Shown: in pieces, positions 1 through 5,174 of the stretch | Position numbering within the stretch: the stretch's first letter is position 1 | Layout of the letters: each line of letters starts with the position of its first letter | NCBI GenBank assembly: GCA_946482375.1 | Contig: CAMLRH010000151.1 | Location: forward strand, 1-6,432 | Origin: an uncultured Caulobacteraceae bacterium | GTDB lineage: Bacteria; Pseudomonadota; Alphaproteobacteria; Caulobacterales; Caulobacteraceae | Reading direction: 5' to 3' | DNA length: 6,432 nt | Made by a program: the position numbers and the translations under genes | The notes under the pieces: generated by a model | Seen by the model: the letters and a program-made list of their open reading frames with translations, nothing else | Database searches by the model: none | What the model was told of the DNA's origin: nothing

Positions 1-241
1 CGGTGCCGAGCGGCGGGTCCTGGATGGCGATGGCGACGCCGCGCTTGGCGGCATGGTCGGCGACCCGCGGGCTATGGGCCCCCGCCACCAGCACGATCCG
101 TTCGCAGCCCAGAGCCTGCGCCGCGTCGATGGCGTGGTCGACCATGGTGCGGCCGGCGACGGTGTGCAGCACCTTCGGCGTCGGCGACTTCATGCGCGTG
201 CCCTGACCGGCGGCGAGGATCACGGCGGCGCGGGCTGTCAT
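1..241 (-). CDS. glmU: GlmU, N-terminal part of bifunctional UDP-GlcNAc pyrophosphorylase / GlcN-1-P acetyltransferase (partial)
   Basis: Only the first 80 codons are in the window; the gene runs off the left edge. The translation starts [19 protein letters not shown] and continues with PKVLH at residues 22-26, the nucleotide-binding signature of the GlmU uridyltransferase domain (LAAGxGTRMxS...PKVLH). Residues 74-80 (QDPPLGT) match the GlmU region QxxxLGT that contacts the uracil. In the family, this domain makes UDP-N-acetylglucosamine from GlcNAc-1-P and UTP in the cytoplasm, and a C-terminal left-handed beta-helix domain (outside the window) acetylates GlcN-1-P. The product feeds peptidoglycan and lipopolysaccharide synthesis. 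The ATG at 239-241 is preceded by GGAG (249-252 on the complement) at 7 nt, which supports the start. It is divergent from gph across 61 bp. A stand-alone nucleotidyltransferase is possible because the C-terminal half is not visible, but the PKVLH motif favours GlmU. Confidence 0.9.
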   Translation of the reverse strand, partial: MTARAAVILAAGQGTRMKSPTPKVLHTVAGRTMVDHAIDAAQALGCERIVLVAGAHSPRVADHAAKRGVAIAIQDPPLGT

Positions 242-252
242 TCAGGCACTCC

Positions 253-257
253 GACTC
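253..257. other. GANTC site (GACTC), possible CcrM methylation site
   Basis: GACTC lies in the 61 bp glmU/gph spacer, just upstream of the glmU ribosome binding site. GANTC is the target of the cell-cycle methyltransferase CcrM in many alphaproteobacteria. I count seven GANTC sites in the window (starting at 253, 1476, 1580, 3222, 4073, 4258 and 6021); this one and the one at 3222 are intergenic. That the site is methylated or regulatory is inference. Confidence 0.4.
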
Positions 258-278
258 GGCAGGCGTTGCATCCTCCCT

Positions 279-295
279 GCGTTTAGCCGAAACGC
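279..295. repeat. Perfect inverted repeat GCGTTT-N5-AAACGC in the glmU/gph divergent spacer
   Basis: GCGTTT (279-284) and AAACGC (290-295) are perfect inverted arms around the 5 nt AGCCG. The repeat lies 8-24 nt upstream of the gph start and 38-54 nt upstream of the glmU start. It could be an operator or a hairpin in the 5' leader of either gene, or chance. On the minus strand GCTAAACG inside it loosely resembles the Caulobacter -10 element GCTANAWC, but no convincing -35 was found. Confidence 0.45.
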
Positions 296-302
296 GGGCG
301 CG

Positions 303-974
303 ATGCATGACCTGCCAGACCTCACCGGCGCGACCATCGCCTTCGACCTGGACGGTACGCTGGTCGACACCGCGCCCGATCTCGTGGGCACACTCAACGC
401 TATCCTTGTCGACGAGGGCCTGGCGCAGCTCGCCTTCGACGACGTGCGCCCAATGATCGGCCGCGGCGCTCGCGCCCTGCTGGAGCGCGGTTTCGCCGCC
501 GCCGGGCGGCCGTTGCCGCCGGCGCGATCCGATGCCCTGCTGGCCCGCTTCATCGACCTCTACCTGTCCCGTATCGCCGACGAGAGCCGCCCCTTCCCTG
601 GCCTCGAGCCGGCGCTAGGCGCGCTGCGGGACGCCGGCGCGCGACTGAGCGTCTGCACCAACAAGCCCACCCGCCTTTCGCTCGCCCTGCTCGATGCGCT
701 TAGCCTCACCTCATGGTTCGACGCCATCGTAGGGCCTGACACCGCCGGCTTCGCCAAACCCGACCCGCGCCACCTGTTCGCGGCCGTCGGTTCACCGGCC
801 CGCGCCCTCCTGGTCGGCGACAGCGAGACGGACATCAACACAGCCCGCAACGCGGGCGTGTCGATCGTCGCTGTCAGCTTCGGCTACACCGAAGTCCCGT
901 GCGCCGACCTCAATCCGGACGCCCTGATCGACAGCTTTGCGGAGTTGCCCGCGGCGATCGCTCGCCTGCTCTAG
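303..974 (+). CDS. gph: Phosphoglycolate phosphatase, HAD superfamily
   Basis: The 223-residue protein is of normal length for Gph. All four HAD motifs are present: motif I FDLDGTLVDT with Asp15 (nucleophile) and Asp17; motif II CTNKP with Thr119; motif III AKPDP with Lys152; motif IV VGDSETD with Asp173 and Asp177 for magnesium. Residues of about 20-90 form the helical cap typical of subclass I. The family hydrolyses 2-phosphoglycolate to glycolate, clearing a product of DNA 3'-end repair and of oxygenase side reactions, in the cytoplasm. HAD phosphatases are promiscuous, so the exact substrate is likely rather than certain. The ATG at 303 has no strong Shine-Dalgarno upstream, and translation from a short or leaderless transcript is possible. 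Its stop (TAG, 972-974) overlaps the stop of the convergent membrane-protein gene. Confidence 0.85.
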   Translation: MHDLPDLTGATIAFDLDGTLVDTAPDLVGTLNAILVDEGLAQLAFDDVRPMIGRGARALLERGFAAAGRPLPPARSDALLARFIDLYLSRIADESRPFPGLEPALGALRDAGARLSVCTNKPTRLSLALLDALSLTSWFDAIVGPDTAGFAKPDPRHLFAAVGSPARALLVGDSETDINTARNAGVSIVAVSFGYTEVPCADLNPDALIDSFAELPAAIARLL

Positions 975-1348
975 GCGCGCGTCCGCCGCAGGAAGTCCAG
1001 GAACAGCAGGGCGAAGGCCGCATCGCCCATGACCAAGGCCGGCAGCTGCGGCCCGACCTCGCCGCGCAGCCAGGGCGTAACGACCAGCGCCACGGCGATC
1101 AGCTTGCCCACGGCCGCCAGCAGGATGATCGGGCGGTAGCGGTCGGGCTCGCGCCCGATCATGGCGTAGATGACGCCGACCATCGCCGCCAGCAGCCCGG
1201 CCAGGTTGGCGAACACCAGGTTCTCGCCTTCGGCCGGCTCGATCCCCAGCCGCGCCTGCATCAGCGGCTTCAGGAACACGAGCGAGAGCCCGATCAGGAT
1301 GTTGAAAGCGGCGGCCGTGCCGAACAGCCAGCGAGCGTAGATCTGCAT
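971..1348 (-). CDS. Small four-helix integral membrane protein of unknown function
   Basis: The 125-residue protein shows four hydrophobic segments at about residues 6-27, 44-64, 72-92 and 102-120, joined by short polar loops (LGIEPAEGEN, REPDRYRP, RGEVGP), and ends in the basic tail RRTRA. It should sit in the inner membrane. The ATG at 1346-1348 follows a purine-rich GGGGGAG (1353-1359 on the complement) with 4 nt spacing, which supports this start. I recognise no catalytic motif or family. The hydrophobic pattern and the positive tail make it a real gene rather than a GC-rich shadow, and no other frame here encodes a plausible protein. It converges with gph with a 4 bp overlap and is divergent from the lipoprotein gene. 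Function cannot be assigned. Confidence 0.75.
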   Translation of the reverse strand: MQIYARWLFGTAAAFNILIGLSLVFLKPLMQARLGIEPAEGENLVFANLAGLLAAMVGVIYAMIGREPDRYRPIILLAAVGKLIAVALVVTPWLRGEVGPQLPALVMGDAAFALLFLDFLRRTRA

Positions 1349-1368
1349 GTGTCTCCCCCGTCGGCGCG

Positions 1369-1397
1369 AGCATGGACCGGAAACGGGGCGGGCTCAA
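1369..1397 (-). promoter_or_regulatory. Possible promoter for the small membrane protein gene
   Basis: Read on the complement, TTGAGC (1392-1397) is followed by a 17 nt spacer and CATGCT (1369-1374). This gives four of six matches at -35 and three of six at -10 to the sigma-70 consensus, with ideal spacing, and would start a leader of about 14 nt that includes the ribosome binding site. The match is weak. The rest of the 114 bp spacer 1349-1462 shows only GC-rich short inverted repeats (for example GCAGG 1403-1407 with CCTGC 1417-1421) and no clear promoter for the plus-strand gene. Confidence 0.25.
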
Positions 1398-1452
1398 ATG
1401 ACGCAGGGGTCACGCGCCTGCCCCTCGGTTAGCGTGGCCGCGCCGGTTTCGT

Positions 1453-1458
1453 GGGGAG
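1453..1458 (+). promoter_or_regulatory. Ribosome binding site that decides the lipoprotein start
   Basis: GGGGAG sits 4 nt before the ATG at 1463. The alternative in-frame GTG at 1451 would place this sequence inside the gene and leave no Shine-Dalgarno upstream, so ATG 1463 is preferred. Confidence 0.5.
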
Positions 1459-1462
1459 TGGG

Positions 1463-2122
1463 ATGCGTGGAGTAGGAATCGTGGCCTTGGCGACGCTGGC
1501 CGCCGCCTGCAGCGGACGCGAGCGGGTAACCGCCGATCCGCTGGACATGGTGCAGGCCAAGCTCGTCATGATGCCGGAGGAGTCCAACGCCATGGAGATC
1601 GCCATGCAGGCGATGGGCACGGACTTCTATCTGGAGCCCCGGTCCGACGAGTTGGTCTGGCACTTCACCAAAAACGGTGCGGACTACTGCCGTTTCACCG
1701 CCAGGCTGGTGGCGGCGGGGCCCAACAGGACCCGCATTATCACTCGCGCGGAAGACGCCGCGGACGCCGCCGATGCGGCCGTAGCCGAGGGCCGGAAGCG
1801 CCCCGACTACAGCTATCTCTGTGGCGTCGCCCATATCGCCGGCGACGAGAGCGTCGCCGCCACCCTGGAAAGCCGCCCGGCGAACACTAAAGCCATCTAC
1901 GACCGCATCGCCCGCAACGTGGCGCGCAACCCAGCCTCGATGATGCGCGCTGCCGAAGCCGCCATGGACGACGCCGCCGCCGAGATGGAGCCGCACGACC
2001 CCTGCGAGGACTACAGTTCCCAACGCTGCCGCGACTGGGAAAGCCTGCAAGCCGCGCGGGAAGAACAACGGCGCGAGGACGCGGCGAGGCCTCTGCCGCC
2101 AGGTGCGTTCAGGATGAAATGA
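1463..2122 (+). CDS. Putative lipoprotein of unknown function
   Basis: The 219-residue protein begins MRGVGIVALATLAAACSG: a short basic N-terminus, a hydrophobic core and a lipobox-like LAAAC with Cys16 as the probable lipidation site. Ala rather than Leu stands at -3, a permitted but weaker form. The mature part is soluble, with a mixed N-terminal half (about 26-125) and a helical, charged C-terminal half rich in Ala, Glu, Asp and Arg. Four further cysteines (76, 120, 181, 189) could form disulfides in the periplasm; the last two lie in HDPCEDYSSQRCRDW. An acidic Ala/Asp run is at about 97-107. I recognise no family. Codon use looks like that of the neighbours. The stop lies 4 nt from the 3' end of the convergent tRNA-Val gene. 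A secreted rather than lipidated protein is the alternative. Confidence 0.7.
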   Translation: MRGVGIVALATLAAACSGRERVTADPLDMVQAKLVMMPEESNAMEIAMQAMGTDFYLEPRSDELVWHFTKNGADYCRFTARLVAAGPNRTRIITRAEDAADAADAAVAEGRKRPDYSYLCGVAHIAGDESVAATLESRPANTKAIYDRIARNVARNPASMMRAAEAAMDDAAAEMEPHDPCEDYSSQRCRDWESLQAAREEQRREDAARPLPPGAFRMK

Positions 2123-2126
2123 GACG

Positions 2127-2201
2127 TGGTGGATGCGACAGGGATTGAACCTGTGACCCCCTCGGTGTGAACGAGGTGCTCTCCCGCTGAGCTACGCATC
2201 C
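2127..2201 (-). tRNA. tRNA-Val (anticodon CAC), CCA encoded
   Basis: The complement folds into a full cloverleaf: acceptor stem GGATGCG/CGCATCC, D arm GCTC/GAGC, anticodon stem CCTCG/CGAGG with loop TTCACAC, a 5 nt variable loop, and T arm ACAGG/CCTGT with loop TTCAATC. Anticodon CAC (positions 2167-2169 on the plus strand) reads the valine codon GUG, common in GC-rich genomes. Discriminator A is at 2130 and the CCA tail is encoded at 2127-2129, giving 72 nt plus CCA. No intron or mismatch is seen in the stems. The 3' end lies 4 nt from the end of the convergent lipoprotein gene. No clear intrinsic terminator follows it, and there is no sign of an integrated element at the tRNA end. Confidence 0.97.
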
Positions 2202-2219
2202 GCCTCGGGAAGGGCCGGG

Positions 2220-2248
2220 TCTATAGCGGTCGGGGGACCCAGCGGCAA
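2220..2248 (-). promoter_or_regulatory. Housekeeping promoter of the tRNA-Val gene
   Basis: On the complement, TTGCCG (-35, 2243-2248) is followed by a 17 nt spacer and TATAGA (-10, 2220-2225; GCTATAGA also resembles the Caulobacter -10 GCTANAWC). Transcription would start about 10-13 nt before the mature tRNA 5' end at 2201, a normal leader for RNase P removal. This is the best sigma-70 type promoter I see in the window. Confidence 0.65.
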
Positions 2249-2252
2249 GTCA

Positions 2253-2277
2253 GGAACATGGGCGCGGACAAGGGGTT
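2253..2277 (+). promoter_or_regulatory. EcfG/SigT-like general stress promoter of the dehydrogenase gene
   Basis: GGAAC (2253-2257), 16 nt, then GGTT (2274-2277). The known alphaproteobacterial general stress promoter recognised by EcfG (SigT in Caulobacter) is GGAAC-N16/17-CGTT, so the -35 is exact, the spacing fits, and the -10 matches three of four bases. Transcription would start near 2283-2285, giving a leader of about 24 nt that holds the AGGAGA ribosome binding site (2295-2300). Homologues of the downstream gene are general stress proteins, which fits, but control by EcfG is inferred. Confidence 0.5.
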
Positions 2278-2307
2278 GGTACAGGCTGATCCCCAGGAGA
2301 AGCCGCC

Positions 2308-3159
2308 ATGCCAGACGATGCCCGCCCGCCCCAGCATCAGGACCACCAGCCCGGCAGCCGCGCCGAGATGGAGCCGCGCCCACGCGACTGCGCGCTCGAC
2401 TACAAGGGCTCGGGCAAGCTGACCGGCAAGGTCGCCATCGTCACTGGCGGCGACAGCGGCATCGGCCGCGCGGTGGCGGTCGCTTTTGCCAAGGAAGGGG
2501 CCGACATCGCTTTCCTCTACAAGGACGAGCGCTGCGACGCGCAGGGGGCGGCGAAGCTTATCACCGAGGCGGGCCGGCGCGCGCACGGCTTTATGGGCGA
2601 TCTCGGCGATCCCACGTTCTGCCGCGAGGTGGCGGAGAAGACGGTCGAGCGGCTGGGCCGCATCGACATCCTCGTGAACAACGCCTCCGAGCAGCATGTT
2701 CAGGAGCGGCTGGAGGACATCCCGCCCGAGCAGCTGGAGCGGACCTTCCGCACCAACGTCTTCGGCATGTTCTATCTGACCCAGGCCTGCCTGCCGCACA
2801 TGGGGGAAGGCGCGGCGATCGTGACGACGGCCTCGGTGACGGCGTTCAAGGGCAACCCGACGCTGGTCGACTACAGCGCCACCAAGGGCGCGCAGGTCGC
2901 CTTCACCCGCTCGCTGGCCGAACAGCTGACCGAGCGGAAGATCCGCGTAAACGCCGTCGCCCCGGGTCCGGTATGGACGCCGCTGATCCCCGCCTCGTTC
3001 GACGCCGAAAAGGTGGCCAAGTTCGGCCAGGACAACCCGCAGGGGCGCGCCGCCGAGGCCGATGAGATCGCGCCGGCATTCGTCTACCTGGCCAGCGACG
3101 ACAGCCGCTTCGTCACCGGCCAGGTGATCCACGTGAACGGCGGTTCGTACTACGGCTAG
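2308..3159 (+). CDS. SDR family NAD(P)-dependent oxidoreductase, YghA / general stress protein 39 type
   Basis: The 283-residue protein has the complete classical short-chain dehydrogenase pattern: cofactor loop TGGDSGIG (46-53), NNAS (124-127), catalytic Asn150, Ser176, Tyr189 and Lys193 (YSATK), and PGPVWTPL (219-226). A Pro/His/Gln-rich tail of about 35 residues precedes the Rossmann fold; the stretch PGSRAEMEPRP...YKGSGKLTGKVAIVTGG aligns by eye with E. coli YghA and Bacillus GSP39/YhxC-type proteins, which carry the same N-terminal extension. Such enzymes reduce aldehydes or oxidise sugars or alcohols with NADP(H) in the cytoplasm; the substrate here is unknown. AGGAGA (2295-2300) lies 7 nt before the ATG. 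It is a single-gene unit divergent from tRNA-Val, behind an EcfG-like promoter. No key residue is missing. Confidence 0.9.
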   Translation: MPDDARPPQHQDHQPGSRAEMEPRPRDCALDYKGSGKLTGKVAIVTGGDSGIGRAVAVAFAKEGADIAFLYKDERCDAQGAAKLITEAGRRAHGFMGDLGDPTFCREVAEKTVERLGRIDILVNNASEQHVQERLEDIPPEQLERTFRTNVFGMFYLTQACLPHMGEGAAIVTTASVTAFKGNPTLVDYSATKGAQVAFTRSLAEQLTERKIRVNAVAPGPVWTPLIPASFDAEKVAKFGQDNPQGRAAEADEIAPAFVYLASDDSRFVTGQVIHVNGGSYYG

Positions 3160-3176
3160 AAAGCGAGCGGCGCTTT
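3160..3176 (+). terminator. Small hairpin after the dehydrogenase gene, possible weak terminator
   Basis: AAAGCG (3160-3165), a 5 nt loop AGCGG, and CGCTTT (3171-3176) form a perfect 6 bp stem starting at the base after the stop codon. The T run is only TTT inside the stem and is followed by GGGG, so a classical U-tract is lacking. It may act as a weak or partial terminator or a 3'-end stabiliser. Confidence 0.35.
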
Positions 3177-3182
3177 GGGGCG

Positions 3183-3211
3183 TTAAGGGAGGACGGGTGG
3201 TCTGCTAGGGT
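3183..3211 (+). promoter_or_regulatory. Tentative promoter of the mla-type operon
   Basis: In the 87 bp between the dehydrogenase and mlaE, TTAAGGG (3183-3189) and GCTAGGGT (3204-3211), 14 nt apart, partly match the Caulobacter housekeeping pattern TTGACGS-N10/14-GCTANAWC (five of seven, and the GCTA core only). No better candidate was found in the spacer, so the operon promoter is presumed to lie here or to read through from upstream. Confidence 0.25.
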
Positions 3212-3221
3212 GGCGGCCGCT

Positions 3222-3226
3222 GACTC
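3222..3226. other. GANTC site (GACTC) upstream of mlaE
   Basis: GACTC lies 20 nt before the mlaE start, in the only spacer that can hold the operon promoter. It is one of two intergenic GANTC sites in the window. If the organism uses CcrM, expression here could respond to methylation state; this is inference. Confidence 0.35.
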
Positions 3227-3246
3227 GTGGGGAACGCAGCCGTCGC

Positions 3247-4362
3247 ATGGAAGCCGCCGCCGACTTCAGTTTCGAGAAGGGGGACCAGGGCGACGTCGCC
3301 GTGCTCACGGGCGACTGGACCACGGTGACGCTGGGCGACGCCGGCCACCGCCTGGCCCATGCCCTGAAGGGGGCCAAGCAACCGTCGCTGGACCTCACTC
3401 GCATCGGCCGCTGCGACACCCACGGGGCCTACACCATCGTCCGCTCGGCCGACGGCCTGACCGAAGGCGGCGAACTGAAGGCGCGGCCGGAGACGAAGCG
3501 CCTGCTCGACCTGGTGGCCGAGGCGCGCCAGACCGAGAAGCCGCGCCTACGCCGGCCCGGCGGCTTCCAGCTGCTGGTCGAGCGGATCGGTCGCGGCGTC
3601 ATTACGCTGGGATGGGACACGCTGGCGACCATCGCCTTCACCGGGCGGGTGCTGACGACGCTGGGCCGCGCCATCGTGCGGCCGGGCCGCATCCGCTGGG
3701 CCTCGATCGTCTCGCTGTGCGAGCGGGCCGGGCTGGACGCCATCCCCATCGTCGCCACCACCGCCTTCTTCATCGGCGCGGTTGTCGGGCTGATCGGCGC
3801 CAACATGCTGAGCCAGTTCGGCGCCCAGGTGTTCGCCGTCGAGCTGATCGGCATCGCGGTGCTGCGCGAGTTCGGCATCCTGATCGCGGCCATCCTGCTG
3901 GCCGGCCGCTCGGCCTCGGCCTTCGCCGCCGAAATCGGCTCGATGAAGATGAACGACGAGATCGACGCCATGCAGGTTCTAGGCGTCGACCCCTACGACG
4001 GGCTGGTGCTCCCGAGGTTCGTGGCGCTGGTCATCATGATCCCGCTGCTGACCTTCGTGTCGAACGTGGCGGGAATCATCGGCGGCCTGCTGGTCACCTG
4101 GACGGTGCTGGATCTGACGCCGGCCTTCTTTATCCAGCGCATCGTCGACAATGTCGGGGCGACGCACTTCTGGGTCGGCATGTCGAAGGCGCCGGTGATG
4201 GCGGCGGTCATCGCCGGTATCGGCTGCCGCCAGGGACTGCTGGTCGCCGGCGATGTGGAATCGCTCGGCCGGCGGGTCACCTCGGCGGTGGTCCACGCCA
4301 TCTTCTCGATCATCCTGATCGACGCCGCCTTTGCCCTCTTCTACATGGAGATCGACGTTTGA
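3247..4362 (+). CDS. mlaE: MlaE-type lipid ABC transporter permease with fused N-terminal STAS domain
   Basis: The 371-residue protein is about 110 residues longer than E. coli MlaE (260). Residues about 5-95 form a STAS/MlaB-like domain; LDLTRIGRCDTHGAY (49-62) holds the DTxGA motif, with Thr58 at the position of the conserved STAS Ser/Thr. Residues about 105-371 are the MlaE/YrbE permease: hydrophobic segments at about 163-187, 196-222, 256-286, 316-334 and 343-366, and the signature EIGSMKMNDEIDAMQVLGVDP (229-249), the conserved E...M...EIDAL..MG.dP stretch that contacts the ATPase. It forms the inner-membrane core that passes phospholipids between membrane and MCE ring. The ATG at 3247 has only a distant GGGGAA (3229-3234), but no in-frame ATG, GTG or TTG lies between the upstream stop and it in a plausible position. 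It overlaps mlaF by 4 nt. Transport direction and substrate are not shown by sequence. Confidence 0.92.
   Translation: MEAAADFSFEKGDQGDVAVLTGDWTTVTLGDAGHRLAHALKGAKQPSLDLTRIGRCDTHGAYTIVRSADGLTEGGELKARPETKRLLDLVAEARQTEKPRLRRPGGFQLLVERIGRGVITLGWDTLATIAFTGRVLTTLGRAIVRPGRIRWASIVSLCERAGLDAIPIVATTAFFIGAVVGLIGANMLSQFGAQVFAVELIGIAVLREFGILIAAILLAGRSASAFAAEIGSMKMNDEIDAMQVLGVDPYDGLVLPRFVALVIMIPLLTFVSNVAGIIGGLLVTWTVLDLTPAFFIQRIVDNVGATHFWVGMSKAPVMAAVIAGIGCRQGLLVAGDVESLGRRVTSAVVHAIFSIILIDAAFALFYMEIDV
4347..4350 (+). promoter_or_regulatory. Ribosome binding site supporting the TTG start of mlaF
   Basis: GGAG inside the last codons of mlaE lies 8 nt upstream of TTG 4359. It supports initiation at the TTG that overlaps the mlaE stop, where no ATG is available in that frame before the nucleotide-binding domain. 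Confidence 0.5.
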
Positions 4363-5174
4363 GCGCGGCGGAGGACATTCGCGACGACGCGCATCCGCCG
4401 ATCCAGGTCGAGGGGCTGGTCTCGCGCTTCGGCGCCCACGTCGTCCACGACGGCCTCGACCTGACCGTGAACCGCGGCGAGGTGCTGGGCGTCGTCGGCG
4501 GTTCGGGCTCGGGCAAGTCGGTCCTGCTGCGCACCATCATCGGGCTGAAGAAGCCCGACGGCGGTCAGGTGCGGCTGTTCGGCCATGACACCGACCAGAT
4601 CAGCTACTCCCAGTGGTCGGGCATCGAACGCCGCTGGGGCGTGCTCTTCCAGCACGGCGCCCTCTTCACCGCGCTGACGGTGAAGGAGAACGTCATGGCG
4701 CCGATGCGCGAGCACACCAGGCTGTCGGACGCCGAGCAGGACGAACTCGCCGACCTGAAGATCGCGCTCGTCGGCCTGCCGATCAGCGCCGGCGCGCTGA
4801 AGCCCGCCGAACTGTCAGGCGGCATGATCAAGCGGGCGGCGCTGGCCCGGGCGCTGGCGCTGGACCCGGAACTCCTGTTCCTCGATGAACCGACGTCGGG
4901 CCTCGACCCCATCGGGGCGGCGGCCTTCGACGAGCTGATCCGCGACCTGTCGGAGAGCCTCGACCTGACCGTTTTCATGATCACCCACGACCTCGACAGC
5001 CTCTATGCGATCACTGATCGGGTGGCCGTCATCGCGGACAAGAAGATCGTGGCGACCGGGCCGGTAGCGGAACTTGAGCGTTCCGAGCATCCTTGGATAC
5101 GAGAGTATTTCCTGGGTCCGCGCGGCAGGGCGGCCGTGCAGGCGCACCAACGCGGGCCTAAGGGGAAGGGCTGA
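4359..5174 (+). CDS. mlaF: MlaF-type ABC transporter ATP-binding protein
   Basis: With the TTG start the protein has 271 residues, close to E. coli MlaF (269). Motifs: Walker A GGSGSGKS (47-54, Lys53), Q-loop Gln98 in LFQHGALFT, signature ELSGGM (151-156), Walker B LLFLDEP (172-178, Asp176, Glu177), D-loop GLD (181-183), and switch His210 in ITHD. LFQxGALF, the REHT stretch and ELSGGMxKRAALARA are characteristic of the MlaF/Ttg2A subfamily. It powers the permease from the cytoplasmic face, probably as a dimer with two MlaE. The frame stays open far upstream through mlaE, so the start must be chosen by context: TTG 4359 overlaps the mlaE stop in TTGA and has GGAG at 8 nt. The next in-frame candidate (a GTG near residue 37) would cut into the domain. 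The stop directly abuts the mlaD ATG. Confidence 0.93.
   Translation: MSAAEDIRDDAHPPIQVEGLVSRFGAHVVHDGLDLTVNRGEVLGVVGGSGSGKSVLLRTIIGLKKPDGGQVRLFGHDTDQISYSQWSGIERRWGVLFQHGALFTALTVKENVMAPMREHTRLSDAEQDELADLKIALVGLPISAGALKPAELSGGMIKRAALARALALDPELLFLDEPTSGLDPIGAAAFDELIRDLSESLDLTVFMITHDLDSLYAITDRVAVIADKKIVATGPVAELERSEHPWIREYFLGPRGRAAVQAHQRGPKGKG

Noticed and set aside
792..1397. 201-codon minus-strand open frame overlapping the small membrane protein and the end of gph
   Set aside because: It is Arg/Ala-rich without membrane segments or motifs. The other minus-strand frame encodes four clean hydrophobic helices behind a ribosome binding site.
1403..1425. Short inverted repeats (GCAGG/CCTGC and AGGGG/CCCCT) in the 1349-1462 spacer
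   Set aside because: 5 bp arms in very GC-rich sequence with overlapping alternatives; not distinguishable from chance.
899..1432. 177-codon plus-strand open frame covering the membrane-protein gene
   Set aside because: It is rich in Gln, Arg, Asp and His and looks like an antisense shadow of hydrophobic codons; it also begins inside gph.
1394..2068. 224-codon minus-strand open frame opposite the lipoprotein gene
   Set aside because: It is Gly/His/Val-rich with no recognisable domain. The plus strand has a lipoprotein signal and a ribosome binding site, so it is the better call.
2127..2201. tRNA-Val gene as an attachment site for an integrated element
   Set aside because: No integrase, no direct repeat of the tRNA 3' end and no foreign-looking genes in the window.
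2221..3132. 303-codon minus-strand open frame opposite the dehydrogenase gene
   Set aside because: The plus-strand dehydrogenase has all catalytic motifs; the antisense product has no recognisable domain and would read over the tRNA-Val promoter.
3210..4358. Open plus-strand frame continuous with mlaF, suggesting a 654-residue protein
   Set aside because: It lies in another frame over the whole mlaE gene, is Arg/Gly/His-rich and low in hydrophobic order, and has no family features before residue 384. It is a GC-rich shadow.
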